Source: Thioalkalivibrio sp. ALJ24
Lineage (GTDB): Bacteria; Pseudomonadota; Gammaproteobacteria; Ectothiorhodospirales; Ectothiorhodospiraceae
Assembly (NCBI RefSeq): GCF_000377785.1
Contig: NZ_KB898732.1
Span: 1-64,000, forward strand
Reading direction: 5' to 3'
DNA length: 64,000 nt
Part shown: positions 50,476 through 59,526 of the stretch, piece after piece
Layout: every line of letters starts with the position of its first letter
How positions within the stretch are numbered: the first letter of the stretch is position 1
Notes under the pieces: generated by a model
Databases searched by the model: none
The model's input: only the letters and a program-made list of their open reading frames with translations
What the model was told of the DNA's origin: nothing
Program-made: the position numbers and the translations under genes

Positions 50476-51528
50476 ACGGCGCGAAGGCGCAGCGGCACCC
50501 ACCAAGCGGAGGATGTCTCCGAGAGTCGTGTGCGCGATGCGGAACGGGACGGAAATTGTGGCCGGGGGCGTTGTGTGGAGCCGTCAAGGCCTTGATTTTT
50601 CATTAAGAATTTTCGTTTTGGTTCGATCAATGTCTGCAGAAAAACCTGAGATGAACCTGTCACGCGCGCCTATCGCGCCCGCGGAGCTGCGTTTTTGACA
50701 CTTCAACCCGGGGCAGCAGTCGTGCCGTGCTGCTGCACCCGCTGTTTGACCGCCTTATGCATACCGCCGTCGCCGAACGGACAGCCCTTCTCGCTACGCG
50801 TTGCGGCTCGCTTGCGATGACTACATAGGCTGCCATCGCACCCACACGGGACTTGCGTAGCAACAAGTGACCGGACGCCGGTAAGGGGGTGCAGGTAGCG
50901 CACGCCGCAGCTTACGGCGGGCGGATTTTCAATCCTTTGTGGGGGTCGCCGGGACACGTTCCCCACGGGTCAGTGCGGCAGTGCGCAAAACGGCTAACGC
51001 ACATGACGGGCGCGTCAACGGCGGAGGAACCGACGCCATACGGCGTGGCCAAGTGGTTCGCGCTGTTCGCTTTCTGACAGGAAGCCGGGCATCCGGGCCC
51101 AAAGAAGGAAGGAGTGCCCCTGGATGTCTGCTGTTGGGTCTGGAGGCTCCAGCTCCGGGAGTGAACGGGACGGCGAAGACCAGGGCGGCATCAGGTCCAG
51201 ATCGTGAATCCACAGCGGAGCGTCCGTTAGCCCGCCCGCCTGGCAGTAGACGAAAAGCCCGGACGGGGCCTCCGGCAAGCCCGGAAATACGCCACGCACC
51301 GGCCTTCGACGGCGGATGACCTACCAGTAAAACGGGAGCTTGTGTATCGCGCTCGGCCAGTGGGGGCATCTCGAAGGTCACCTCAAGACGGCGCTCCGCC
51401 GTGCTTCAGGTTACGAACAACACGCGCTGTCGATCGAATTTACAGTGCAATCTGCTCCGACGGAAGGACCAGTGCGACACCCGACAAAACATGGCGTAAG
51501 TTGCTGGCTGGGAGAGCCATTAAAGAAT
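50476..51528. other. Non-coding segment between DUF429 and the second PEP-CTERM gene
   Basis: About 1.05 kb with no gene I can support. A minus-strand frame at 50703-50966 has the look of a widely annotated false translation of a conserved intergenic repeat (it is Cys/Arg/Ser-rich with no fold pattern). The 13-mer GGATTTTCAATCC at 50923-50935 equals the anticodon-arm sequence of the tRNA-Phe gene at 53506-53518. An AT-rich patch lies at 50590-50625. The right part contains an activator-like element (51437-51444). Confidence 0.45.
51437..51444 (+). promoter_or_regulatory. Candidate PrsR upstream activating element (second PEP-CTERM gene)
   Basis: AATTTACAGTGCAATCT resembles ACTTTACACGTGCGCATCT at 41186 and lies 87 bp before the GG of the sigma-54 promoter, against 89 bp in the first gene. 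Inference. Confidence 0.4.
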
Positions 51529-51546
51529 TTGGCCTGAAGTTTGCTT
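51529..51546 (+). promoter_or_regulatory. Sigma-54 promoter of the second PEP-CTERM gene
   Basis: TTGGCCTGAAGTTTGCTT has GG-N10-GC spacing (GG 51531-51532, GC 51543-51544), a perfect TTGCT -12 box, and two mismatches in the -24 box. The start of transcription would be near 51556, about 34 nt before the ATG, leaving room for the GGAGG ribosome site. Confidence 0.7.
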
Positions 51547-51589
51547 GAAACGTTACGCTGTGCAAAGCACGTTAATTCGAGGAGGTTGT

Positions 51590-52255
51590 ATGATCGAAAA
51601 ATACCGATTTGCCCCCATGGTTGCCCGGCTCGCCACCGCGTCGGCTCTCGCCATGTTCTGGATGCACACAGCAGCCGCCGCTCCGATAACCTCTCTGGAA
51701 GATGATCCTACATGGTCCGTGGACGGAACCGGAGAGATCGTGGATGACGCACCGGGTGACCGCGGGGCGGCGTTCATCGAGGGCGGATCTACCCTTGTAG
51801 GCGATGAGTTTGATATTTCGTCACCGGAGTTGTTCGACGGAGACCCCGTGACGGCGAGCTTCACTGTTTTCGGTCAGGCCGGAGGAGATCTTGATCTGGA
51901 GCTAGAGGCTCCGAACGATAGAGTAAGCGGAGATGAAACCTTGTCGACCGATGAGGACGGCTGGACCGATATCACGGCCACTTTTAACATCCCTTGGTTT
52001 CTCATTGGATCGGAATCTATCGCTCCAGATTTCGCCAATATCGACTTTCAGGCGGACGACGACATGTACATTGACTCGTTCGCTCTGACGGCTGAGTCAT
52101 CAGATTTTGAAGGCCGGGAGTTCACTCTTGGCGAAGCGGATTTCGGTGAGGTTGCCGAGGTTCCGGTACCTGCCACATGGATCTTGATGGCTGCCGGGGT
52201 CGCTGGCTTGGGTCTGATTCGCCGTAAAAGGTTGCGCGGACAAGCGGCGGAGTAA
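51590..52255 (+). CDS. PEP-CTERM-like sorting-domain protein, substrate of XrtA (2)
   Basis: 221-residue secreted protein. GGAGG at 51581-51585 fixes the ATG at 51590. The signal peptide has the core VARLATASALAMFWMHTAAAA. The mature part is strongly acidic (many Asp/Glu, about 20% of residues) with a possible beta-sandwich pattern. The C-terminal signal begins at residue 191 as VPVPATWILMAAGVAGLGLI with RRKRLR, so the usual PEP is replaced by a VPVP variant also seen in exosortase substrates elsewhere. DNA is less GC-rich than the surroundings. The gene lies inside the segment bounded by the 115-bp repeats and may have arrived with it. Confidence 0.88.
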   Translation: MIEKYRFAPMVARLATASALAMFWMHTAAAAPITSLEDDPTWSVDGTGEIVDDAPGDRGAAFIEGGSTLVGDEFDISSPELFDGDPVTASFTVFGQAGGDLDLELEAPNDRVSGDETLSTDEDGWTDITATFNIPWFLIGSESIAPDFANIDFQADDDMYIDSFALTAESSDFEGREFTLGEADFGEVAEVPVPATWILMAAGVAGLGLIRRKRLRGQAAE

Positions 52256-52260
52256 AGGCA

Positions 52261-52278
52261 AGGGGCATGGACGCCCCT
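52261..52278 (+). terminator. Short hairpin after the second PEP-CTERM gene
   Basis: AGGGGC and GCCCCT pair around ATGGAC, 6 bp after the stop codon. The stem is GC-rich but no T tract follows, so it is a weak terminator candidate. Confidence 0.4.
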
Positions 52279-52488
52279 CCCGGTTGGGAAAGTGCTGTTC
52301 AATAGCCCTGTATCCGGCTCCATGTATCCTCCCAAAGCGTCTTGGGGAAGGAAATTGGGGCAATCCGCCTATGTAGGGCATCACCATGCAGGGTGTCTTC
52401 CTCGCCGTGAAGCCACTCCGGCACCTGGGAGACACTCGAGACCTTTGCAGCCGTCCCCTTCACGGTGTGACCAGGCCGGTCACGATGT

Positions 52489-52603
52489 CCACTCGGTGGC
52501 GGCCTGTGCCGCGGCATGGGCCGCCTGGCAGTGGAGCCGGGGCCGCTCCGCCTGGATCCACCCGGCCGAGCCACCGCAACACCCGTACGATTTCGCCTGT
52601 TGA
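52489..52603 (+). repeat. 115-bp direct repeat, right copy (orphan DUF429 3' end)
   Basis: It encodes SVAACAAAWAAWQWSRGRSA and the rest of the DUF429 C-terminus through its TGA, without the first 170 codons. See the left copy for the comparison. The truncated antitoxin reading begins 28 bp after its stop. Confidence 0.9.
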
Positions 52604-52630
52604 GTTTGTGACTCAGCGCATTGTGGACGG

Positions 52631-52774
52631 ATGTCGCTGGATTACTACAACAGCCTGATGGAGACCGTGCATCTTCTGCGTTCCCCGGCGAATGCCGAGC
52701 ATCTCAACAAGTCCATTGCGCAATACAAGGCAGGAAAGGCCACCGAGCGTGAGCTGGTAGGCGGGGATGAGTAG
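52631..52774 (+). pseudogene. YefM-type antitoxin, C-terminal half only
   Basis: 47 codons starting MSLDYYNSLMETVHLLRSPA and ending ELVGGDE. This corresponds to the second half of YefM, the toxin-binding part; in complete antitoxins the same MSL-D/E-Y segment is preceded by about 35-40 DNA-binding residues beginning MR.I.Y.EAR, which are absent here. The upstream frame holds unrelated codons after the repeat junction. The ATG could still serve as a start, giving a short toxin-binding peptide without operator binding. It overlaps the toxin gene by 8 bp, as in intact operons. Confidence 0.8.
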
Positions 52775-53030
52775 TCGGCTTCTTTGCTGGACCGACGAAG
52801 CATGGAACGACTACATCTGCTGGCAAGCCCAGGATCGGAAGCCCCTCGGGCGGATCAACAAGTTGATCGCGGATGTGAAGCGGTCACCACTGGAAGGTAT
52901 TGGCACGCCGGAACCTCTCAAGGAGAACCTGGCTGGTTTCTGGTCGCACCGTATTGATGACACCCATCGCCTGGTCTGTGCCGTGGACGGTTCGTCCATC
53001 ACCATCATCTCCCGCCGATACCACCATTGA
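52767..53030 (+). CDS. yoeB: YoeB/Txe-family toxin
   Basis: 87-residue RelE-superfamily ribosome-dependent mRNA endonuclease. Family landmarks are intact: CWTDEAWNDYICWQAQDRK at the N-terminus, GIGTPEPLKENLAGFWSHRI with Glu49, then DDTHRLVCAV and the C-terminal ISRRYHH with the catalytic His. Length is normal for YoeB (84-89). Its start ATG is embedded in the last codons of the shortened antitoxin (ATGAGTAG). Confidence 0.93.
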   Translation: MSSRLLCWTDEAWNDYICWQAQDRKPLGRINKLIADVKRSPLEGIGTPEPLKENLAGFWSHRIDDTHRLVCAVDGSSITIISRRYHH

Positions 53031-53075
53031 GCGCGATTGACGGGGCCGCTGGCCCTCGGCGAAAGGGGCCGGACC

Positions 53076-53312
53076 TCAGGCCGTGAGCATCCGGTACAGC
53101 TCATCCTTCAGTGCGAGGCGTTCTTTCTTCTTTTCCTCGAACGTGATGTCGGAGACGGGCACGCCTTCCTTTTCCAGGCGTTCGATTTCCTTGGTGAGGC
53201 TGCCGTAGCGTTCGAACTGCTTGCGGAAGTGGTCGTCCTGCGTTTTCAGCTCGTGAATCCGTTCTTTCAGTTCGGGAAATTCATGGGCCAGATCGTGATG
53301 TTCGATATCCAT
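53076..53312 (-). CDS. DUF465/YdcH-family small protein
   Basis: 78-residue, almost wholly helical and charged protein (LAHEFPELKERIHELKTQDD, RLEKEGVPVSD, ERLALKDELYRML). This is the DUF465 pattern of YdcH: a short coiled coil with a conserved hydrophobic-Glu heptad. Function unknown. The start at 53312 matches the family's MDIEHH.-like opening. It is convergent with the toxin gene. Confidence 0.85.
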   Translation of the reverse strand: MDIEHHDLAHEFPELKERIHELKTQDDHFRKQFERYGSLTKEIERLEKEGVPVSDITFEEKKKERLALKDELYRMLTA

Positions 53313-53470
53313 GGTCGCGCTCCGTTTGGGGGATTGAAAGGCGTCTGACAGCTGCAACGTAACAGCCGTACGGGGACGTGTTCGAGGGGCATGCCCGGGA
53401 GGCGCCTGCAAGGGAGGTTCAGCAGCCTGCGCGGGATGCGGATGCGAGAGGACGACTGCGGAAGGGGAAA

Positions 53471-53546
53471 TGGTGGCCGGGGACGGAATCGAACCGCCGA
53501 CACGGGGATTTTCAATCCCCTGCTCTACCGACTGAGCTACCCGGCC
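53471..53546 (-). tRNA. tRNA-Phe (GAA), CCA encoded
   Basis: The 76-nt minus-strand sequence folds as a full cloverleaf: 7-bp acceptor stem GGCCGGG/CCCGGCC, D-loop AGTCGGTAGA, anticodon loop TTGAAAA within stem GGGGA/TCCCC, variable loop, and T-arm GGTTCGATTCC. The anticodon is GAA (phenylalanine). The discriminator base is A and CCA is encoded. Confidence 0.97.
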
Positions 53547-53639
53547 AGTACTGGCTTGCTGCGAGGTTCGCCGTGAGGCGAAGGGCGATATTAAAGCGGG
53601 CCGGGGCGCTCACGTCAAGGGTGGGCCCCGGCGCCGGCT

Positions 53640-53915
53640 TCAGGACTGGTTGGGGTCGACGAAGCCTTCGGGCTTTTCCGAGCCTTCGCCGAACAGGAAC
53701 TTCTCCATTTCCTCTTCGAGGAACTTGCGGGCCTTGGGGTCCACCGGGGTCAGGCGATACTCGTTGATGAGCATGGTCTGGTGGCTCAGCCAGGCATTCC
53801 AGGCCTCCTTGGAGACGTTGAGGTAGATCTTCTTGCCCATCTCGCCCGGGTAGGGCGGGAAATCCAGGCCTTCGGCCTCTTTGCCGAGTTTTACGCAGTT
53901 AACGGTTCGTGCCAT
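53640..53915 (-). CDS. yggX: YggX, Fe(II)-trafficking/oxidative-damage protection protein
   Basis: 91 residues, the standard length. [20 protein letters not shown] with the single conserved Cys7, then [21 protein letters not shown] and [20 protein letters not shown]. The protein protects Fe-S clusters from oxidative damage. Its start overlaps the end of mutY by 17 bp. The yggX-mutY pairing is typical of gammaproteobacteria, and MutY itself has a 4Fe-4S cluster. Confidence 0.96.
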   Translation of the reverse strand: MARTVNCVKLGKEAEGLDFPPYPGEMGKKIYLNVSKEAWNAWLSHQTMLINEYRLTPVDPKARKFLEEEMEKFLFGEGSEKPEGFVDPNQS

Positions 53916-54954
53916 GGCCGGAATCCTTTTCGCTTTGCAGTAAGCCTTGTATGGGGGCCGGGATGCCTGCCGGCCGCGACTGGCCCGGTTTATACCAGAT
54001 CACCCCCGGGGCATCCATGATCCCGCACTCGCCCGACGGGAGGCGGTAGCGCTGCACGCGCAGGTCGAGCTGGTAGTGGCTGAAGCCGTGGCTCAGCGCA
54101 TCGCCATCCAGCGCCTCGGCGCGCGGCCAGTGGCTGCGCACCCAGGCCTCCAGCCGTTCCGGGTCTTCGGCCTCGGGCAGGGTGTACAGTCCGCCCCAGA
54201 TCCCGCTGGGCGGGCGCTGTTCGAGGTAGATGCCCTCGGGCGCGTGCAGCAGGGCGGCCCAGCGCGTACGTGTCGGGCGCTCGCGTTTCGGCCGCGGGTG
54301 CGGCAGTTCGGCGGTGCGGTCCTGCAGGCGGGCGCCGCAGTCTTCGGCCACCGGGCAGGCGGCGCAGTCGGGGCGGCTGCGGGTGCACACCAGTGCGCCC
54401 AGATCCATGATCGCCTGGGTATAGTCGGCGCAGCGGCTGGCGGGGGTGCGGGCCTCGGCCTCGCGCCACAGGGTCTTCTGGCTGGCGGTGCTGCCGGGCC
54501 AGCCGTCCACCGCAGCGTGGCGGGCGAGCACGCGTTTGGCGTTGCCGTCGAGGATGGCCTCGGGGGCATCGTGTGCCTGGGCGAGGATGGCGGCGGCGGT
54601 GGAGCGCCCGATGCCGGGCAGGGCTTCCAGCGCTGCGCGTTCGCGCGGGAAATGGCCGTCGTGGTCTTCCACCACCACGCGGGCACAGCGGTGCAGGTTG
54701 CGGGCGCGGGCGTAGTAGCCGAGGCCCGCCCACAGGGCGAGGACGTCGTCCACGGGGGCGGCGGCCAGGCTCTGCACGTCCGGGAAGCGCGCGGTGAAGC
54801 GCTCGAAATACGGGATGACGGTCTCGACCCGGGTCTGCTGCAGCATGATCTCGGACACCCACACGCGGTAAGGGGTGCGCGGGTGCTGCCAGGGGAGGTC
54901 GTGGCGGCCGTGGTGGTCGAACCAGTCCAGCAGGCGTTCGGCGAAGGGTTGCAT
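53899..54954 (-). CDS. mutY: Adenine DNA glycosylase MutY
   Basis: 351 residues. Catalytic Glu35 lies in [10 protein letters not shown], the helix-hairpin-helix is [14 protein letters not shown] with Asp136 in ILDGNAKRV, and the 4Fe-4S ligands are C190-x6-C197-x2-C200-x5-C206. The C-terminal NUDIX-like domain for 8-oxoG recognition is present ([29 protein letters not shown]). It removes adenine opposite 8-oxoguanine. It is followed by yggX and preceded on the same strand by the AsmA gene 65 bp away. Confidence 0.97.
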   Translation of the reverse strand: MQPFAERLLDWFDHHGRHDLPWQHPRTPYRVWVSEIMLQQTRVETVIPYFERFTARFPDVQSLAAAPVDDVLALWAGLGYYARARNLHRCARVVVEDHDGHFPRERAALEALPGIGRSTAAAILAQAHDAPEAILDGNAKRVLARHAAVDGWPGSTASQKTLWREAEARTPASRCADYTQAIMDLGALVCTRSRPDCAACPVAEDCGARLQDRTAELPHPRPKRERPTRTRWAALLHAPEGIYLEQRPPSGIWGGLYTLPEAEDPERLEAWVRSHWPRAEALDGDALSHGFSHYQLDLRVQRYRLPSGECGIMDAPGVIWYKPGQSRPAGIPAPIQGLLQSEKDSGHGTNR

Positions 54955-55019
54955 GCAGACAGGGCGGGAAGGCGTGCGCCCCGGGGCATGGGGCCCCGGG
55001 GGTGCGGTGGGTCGAGGCG

Positions 55020-57302
55020 TCAGTTGAAGAGGTCGCGCAGCCGTTCCTCGGCTTCTTCCTCGAGGGTGCGCTCTGCTTCTTCCTCGTCTTCGTCCGTGTC
55101 GGGTTCTTCCCCGTTATCGTCCTCTTCCTCCTCCTCGCGGGAGACGCCGAGGCGTTCCAGCAGGCGCCGGCTGGCCTCGTCGCGCAGCTCGTCCTCGTCC
55201 ACACCCAGTTCCTCAGCGGCGCGTGCGCGGACGATGGATTCGAGATCGAGGCGGAAGCTCGGATCGGAGAAAGTCCCGCGGATGCGAATCGGCAGGCGGA
55301 CCCCTTCAAGGTCTTCCAGCTTGCGCCCTCCCTGGCCTTCCAGGGTGTCTACCAGCGTGGCGTTCACGCGGTAGTCGAGGGACTCGTCGTTGAGGTCCGC
55401 GCTGCCCTCGCCGGTCACGCGCAGCAGGGGCGAGCTGCCCTCGAGGTCGTCATTGGAGACGACGCCGTCGTTGATGCGGAAGCTGCCGGCGATCTCGCTG
55501 AAGTCGGTCTCGCGCGGTTCGTCCGATTCGTACTCTTCGCCACGCAGGCGGGCCTCGGCGCGACGGATGATGTCGGCGATGTTGATGCCGCGCACCGCGC
55601 CGTCCTCGAAGCGCATGTTGCCGTCGCCATTGAGGTTGGCCTTGAGGTCGGACAGGGCCTCGCCGCGGGTGTTGATGTCCAGGCTCAGGTTGCCGATGCC
55701 CAGCAGCCGTGCGTCGTCGTCCTGCAGGTCTTCGAGCAGGGCGCCGATGTCGAGGCGCGTCAGGTCGGCCTGCAGGCCGTAACGTGGTTGGTCTCCGGAG
55801 GCGTCGAGCTGGATGCGGCTGGTGATGCGGCCGTCATCGTCGCCGGCGTCGTCGGGCGCGTAGGCATCGCCGCTCAGCGGGTCGATGACCCAGTCGCCTT
55901 CACGGGCCCGGACCTCGAGCTCGATGTTGCGCAGCTCCAGACCGAGGAGCTGGAGGCGCTCGTCCAGCATCAGTTGCCCGTCCACGTCCAGCGCGCGCAG
56001 GGCCTCCATCGGCAGCTCGATGCGCAGTTCTTCGGCCTCGGCTTCGTCCTCGTCGTTGCGGTCACCCTCGGTCCGCGCTTCTTCCACCTCTGGCGGGAGG
56101 TAGCGGTCGAGGTTGATCTGGTTGCCGCGCAGCTCGAAGCCGAAGTGTGGCCGGTCCCCGGTGTTGTTCAGGGTGGCGCTGCCGCTGAGGGTGGTGTCGT
56201 CCAGCGTGAACAGGAAGCGGGAGAGTTCCAGTTCGGCCGGCGTGCCCCCGCCTTCGAGCTCGAAGGCGACCCGCTGCATGGCCTCGGGATCGGTGGTGGC
56301 CGGTGCCTCCAGACCCAGCTCCTCGAACACGTGGCGCGGGTTGAAGGTGCTGGAGCGCAGTTCGCCGCGCAGTTCCGGGGTGTCGCCGGTCAGGTTGCCG
56401 ACCTGCGCGCGCCCGGTGACGGTCACGTCGAGCATGCCCAGGATCAGGCGGTCCATGCGCAGGCGGGCGTCGTCTTCGTCGACCTCCACCGCCACGTCAC
56501 TGTCGAAGCTCATGTCCATGGCCCGCGGCAGCGGCCCGCCCTCGGCGTTCAGCAGCATCGACATGCGGCGCACCGCATAGCGGTTGTTCAGCAGGTCGAG
56601 GTTCAGCAGGCCGTCGAGCTGGAGCCGCGTCGACAGGGCCTCTTCCAGCGGGCCGCCGTCCGCCTCCAGCTCGGCGGTGATCTCCAGCGGGGTCTCCATC
56701 CCGGGCTGGAACCGGCCGACGTTCAGGTTGAATGGGTCGAGTACCGCCCGCAGCCCGCTCTGGGCGTCGTCCCACACCACCCGGGCCCCGCGCAGGGTGA
56801 TGCCGGCGATGTCGATGCGCTCCATGGCCAGACGCGATTCGGTGGGGGTGCGTTCCTCTTCGCCGTTGCCGGCCACCGCCTCGTCGCGCGCCTCGTCCGC
56901 ACGCGCGGCCAGGTCGTCCCAGTTGTTGCGGCCGTCCTCGTCACGCGCGAGGTTCAGGTGCACGCCCTCGCCCACAACCTGACGGACATCCAGCTCGCGC
57001 CGCAGCAGCGGCACCACCGCCACCGCCACGTCGACCACGTCCAGGGTGGCAAAGGGTTCGTCGCCGAAGCCCTCGGCGTTGCCGAAGCGCACGTCCTCGA
57101 GACGCAGGCCGAGATTGGGGAACAGCGTCAGACTGACGTCCCCGGCCAGCTCGAGTTCGCGGCCGGTCTGCTCGTGCACCTCGGCCTCGATGCGCTCCTT
57201 GTAGTCGTTGGCGTCGAACGTCACCAGCAGATACGCGGCGACCACGATCACCACGAGGATCAGGATGCCGATCAGGCCAAACAGGCGCTTGATCCATTTC
57301 AT
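55020..57302 (-). CDS. AsmA-family protein
   Basis: 760 residues from ATG 57302 (MKWIKRLFGLIGILILVVIV), with one N-terminal membrane helix (7-28) and a long periplasmic part. The start of the bridge domain is typical (YLLVTFDANDYKERIEAEV, LELAGDVSLTLFPNLGLRLE); the rest is repeated beta-sheet (LRGELRSSTFNPRHVFEELG, DINTRGEALSDLKANLNGDG, ARLRGEEYESDEPRETDFSE) and ends in an acidic, Glu-rich tail. AsmA-like proteins carry phospholipids between the two membranes. It lies 2 bp after moaC. Confidence 0.92.
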   Translation of the reverse strand: MKWIKRLFGLIGILILVVIVVAAYLLVTFDANDYKERIEAEVHEQTGRELELAGDVSLTLFPNLGLRLEDVRFGNAEGFGDEPFATLDVVDVAVAVVPLLRRELDVRQVVGEGVHLNLARDEDGRNNWDDLAARADEARDEAVAGNGEEERTPTESRLAMERIDIAGITLRGARVVWDDAQSGLRAVLDPFNLNVGRFQPGMETPLEITAELEADGGPLEEALSTRLQLDGLLNLDLLNNRYAVRRMSMLLNAEGGPLPRAMDMSFDSDVAVEVDEDDARLRMDRLILGMLDVTVTGRAQVGNLTGDTPELRGELRSSTFNPRHVFEELGLEAPATTDPEAMQRVAFELEGGGTPAELELSRFLFTLDDTTLSGSATLNNTGDRPHFGFELRGNQINLDRYLPPEVEEARTEGDRNDEDEAEAEELRIELPMEALRALDVDGQLMLDERLQLLGLELRNIELEVRAREGDWVIDPLSGDAYAPDDAGDDDGRITSRIQLDASGDQPRYGLQADLTRLDIGALLEDLQDDDARLLGIGNLSLDINTRGEALSDLKANLNGDGNMRFEDGAVRGINIADIIRRAEARLRGEEYESDEPRETDFSEIAGSFRINDGVVSNDDLEGSSPLLRVTGEGSADLNDESLDYRVNATLVDTLEGQGGRKLEDLEGVRLPIRIRGTFSDPSFRLDLESIVRARAAEELGVDEDELRDEASRRLLERLGVSREEEEEDDNGEEPDTDEDEEEAERTLEEEAEERLRDLFN

Positions 57303-57304
57303 GT

Positions 57305-57793
57305 TCAGGAATCTCCTTGCCGGTCGGGGGCCGTCCACGACCCGCTGCGACCGCCGTGTTTCTCCAGAAGCCGGACCCCTTCCAGCGCCATGCCCCGGTC
57401 CACGGCCTTGCACATGTCGTAGATGGTGAGCAGGGCGGTGGAGACGGCGGTCAGGGCCTCCATCTCCACGCCGGTAACGGCGTGCACCTCGCAGGTGGCG
57501 CGGGCCACCACGGCGTCATCCTCCAGTTCGAACTCCACCGCCGCGCGGCTGAGTCCGATGGGGTGGCACAACGGGATCAGGTCTCCGGTACGCTTGGCCC
57601 CCATGATACCGGCAATGCGGGCAATGCCGAGAACATCCCCTTTGGAATGATTGCCTTCGCGGACCTTCTGCAGGGTCTCCGGCTGCATGCGGATGCGGCC
57701 CTCGGCAACGGCCACGCGGTGGCTGACGGCCTTCTCGCCGACATCCACCATGTGGGCATGGCCCCGGGCGTCAAAATGGGTGAATTCGTTCAT
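57305..57793 (-). CDS. moaC: Cyclic pyranopterin monophosphate synthase MoaC
   Basis: 162 residues. Landmarks [50 protein letters not shown] and [20 protein letters not shown], with [11 protein letters not shown] near the end, are the standard MoaC pattern including the catalytic Lys/Asp region. It converts the MoaA product to cPMP in molybdenum cofactor synthesis. It diverges from moaD/moaE across a 44-bp gap. Confidence 0.97.
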   Translation of the reverse strand: MNEFTHFDARGHAHMVDVGEKAVSHRVAVAEGRIRMQPETLQKVREGNHSKGDVLGIARIAGIMGAKRTGDLIPLCHPIGLSRAAVEFELEDDAVVARATCEVHAVTGVEMEALTAVSTALLTIYDMCKAVDRGMALEGVRLLEKHGGRSGSWTAPDRQGDS

Positions 57794-57799
57794 CCCGAG

Positions 57800-57805
57800 T
57801 ATAAT
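57800..57805 (+). promoter_or_regulatory. -10 box of the moaD-moaE promoter
   Basis: A perfect TATAAT lies 33 bp before the moaD ATG in the moaC-moaD gap, with a poor -35 region falling inside the moaC start. Transcription would start near 57812. Confidence 0.45.
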
Positions 57806-57837
57806 GCTTGTTTGGAAGCCATACGTGTAGGGTCTGC

Positions 57838-58071
57838 ATGGCGGTAAAAGTGCTGTATTTCGCGCGTCTGCGCGAGGAACTGGGGCGTGAGGGCGACCAG
57901 CCGGAACTTCCCGGCGATGAGGTCACCGTGGCCGGGCTGTGGGAATACCTGCACGGCGAACCGCCGCCTCCGCGCCTGATGAGCGCGGTGAATCAGCACC
58001 GCGCCGGTCTGGATGCCCCGGTGCGCGACGGCGACGAGGTCGCCTTCTTCCCGCCGGTCACCGGGGGCTGA
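57838..58071 (+). CDS. moaD: Molybdopterin synthase small subunit MoaD
   Basis: 77-residue ubiquitin-like protein from ATG 57838 ([16 protein letters not shown]), ending in the functional Gly-Gly (FFPPVTGG) that is thiocarboxylated. It donates sulfur to cPMP together with MoaE. The stop is 2 bp before the moaE start. Confidence 0.96.
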   Translation: MAVKVLYFARLREELGREGDQPELPGDEVTVAGLWEYLHGEPPPPRLMSAVNQHRAGLDAPVRDGDEVAFFPPVTGG

Positions 58072-58073
58072 AC

Positions 58074-58508
58074 ATGACGGTCGCGATCCACCACGAGGAC
58101 TTCGATCCGTGGGCGCTGCTGCGCGAGGCGGAGCAGGCGATCCCGGCCGAGGCGCGTGGCGCGGCCAGCGTGTTCGTCGGGCGCATGCGCGACTTCAACG
58201 AGGACGACGCGGTGACCGGCCTGTTCCTGGAGCACTATCCGGGCATGACCGAGCAGGAACTGGAGCGCATCGTGGAGGCTGCCCGCGCGCGCTGGCCGCT
58301 GCTGGGCGTGCATGTCGCGCATCGGGTGGGTGAAGTGAGCCCGGGCGATGCGCTGGTGCTGGTGGCGACCTGGTCGGCGCACCGCGGCGCCGCCCGCGAT
58401 GCCTGCAGCGAGATCCTGGAACGGCTCAAGCACGAGGCCCCGTTCTGGAAGCGCGAGCGTCTGGCCGACGGCAGCAGCCGGTGGGTGGAACGTAACACCC
58501 CGGCCTGA
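58074..58508 (+). CDS. moaE: Molybdopterin synthase large subunit MoaE
   Basis: 144 residues: GAASVFVGRMRDFNEDDAVTG, LEHYPGMTEQELERIV, VAHRVGEVSPGDALVLVA, SAHRGAARDACSEILERLKH and APFWKRERLADGSSRWV with the active-site Lys residues. It forms the heterotetramer with MoaD. Only two bases separate it from moaD. Confidence 0.97.
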   Translation: MTVAIHHEDFDPWALLREAEQAIPAEARGAASVFVGRMRDFNEDDAVTGLFLEHYPGMTEQELERIVEAARARWPLLGVHVAHRVGEVSPGDALVLVATWSAHRGAARDACSEILERLKHEAPFWKRERLADGSSRWVERNTPA

Positions 58509-58510
58509 CC

Positions 58511-58539
58511 GGCACTGACCGGCCGTCCGGGCCAGTGCC
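58511..58539. terminator. Hairpin between convergent moaE and dnaJ-type genes
   Basis: GGCACTG and CAGTGCC pair around a GC-rich loop in the 34-bp gap between the converging stop codons. No T tract is present on either strand; it may serve both transcripts. Confidence 0.4.
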
Positions 58540-58542
58540 CGC

Positions 58543-59457
<915 letters not shown>

Positions 59458-59526
59458 CTCCTGCCTCGAGTCGGAACCCCTTCGGCGGCCGGCAAGGCCG
59501 GCGGGTATGCATTCGCGTTCGGGTAC

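Noticed and set aside
50923-50935. GGATTTTCAATCC identical to part of the tRNA-Phe gene, considered as an attachment-site remnant
   Set aside because: Only 13 bp, flanks unrelated, and tRNA integration sites normally use the 3' end of the gene and not the anticodon arm alone.
51491-51505. ATGGCGTAAGTTGCT, considered as a sigma-54 promoter
   Set aside because: Spacing between GG and GC is 8, not 10; the site at 51529 has correct spacing.
55002-57422. 806-codon plus-strand frame opposite AsmA
   Set aside because: Shadow of the AsmA gene, whose signal anchor and bridge-domain motif are clear.
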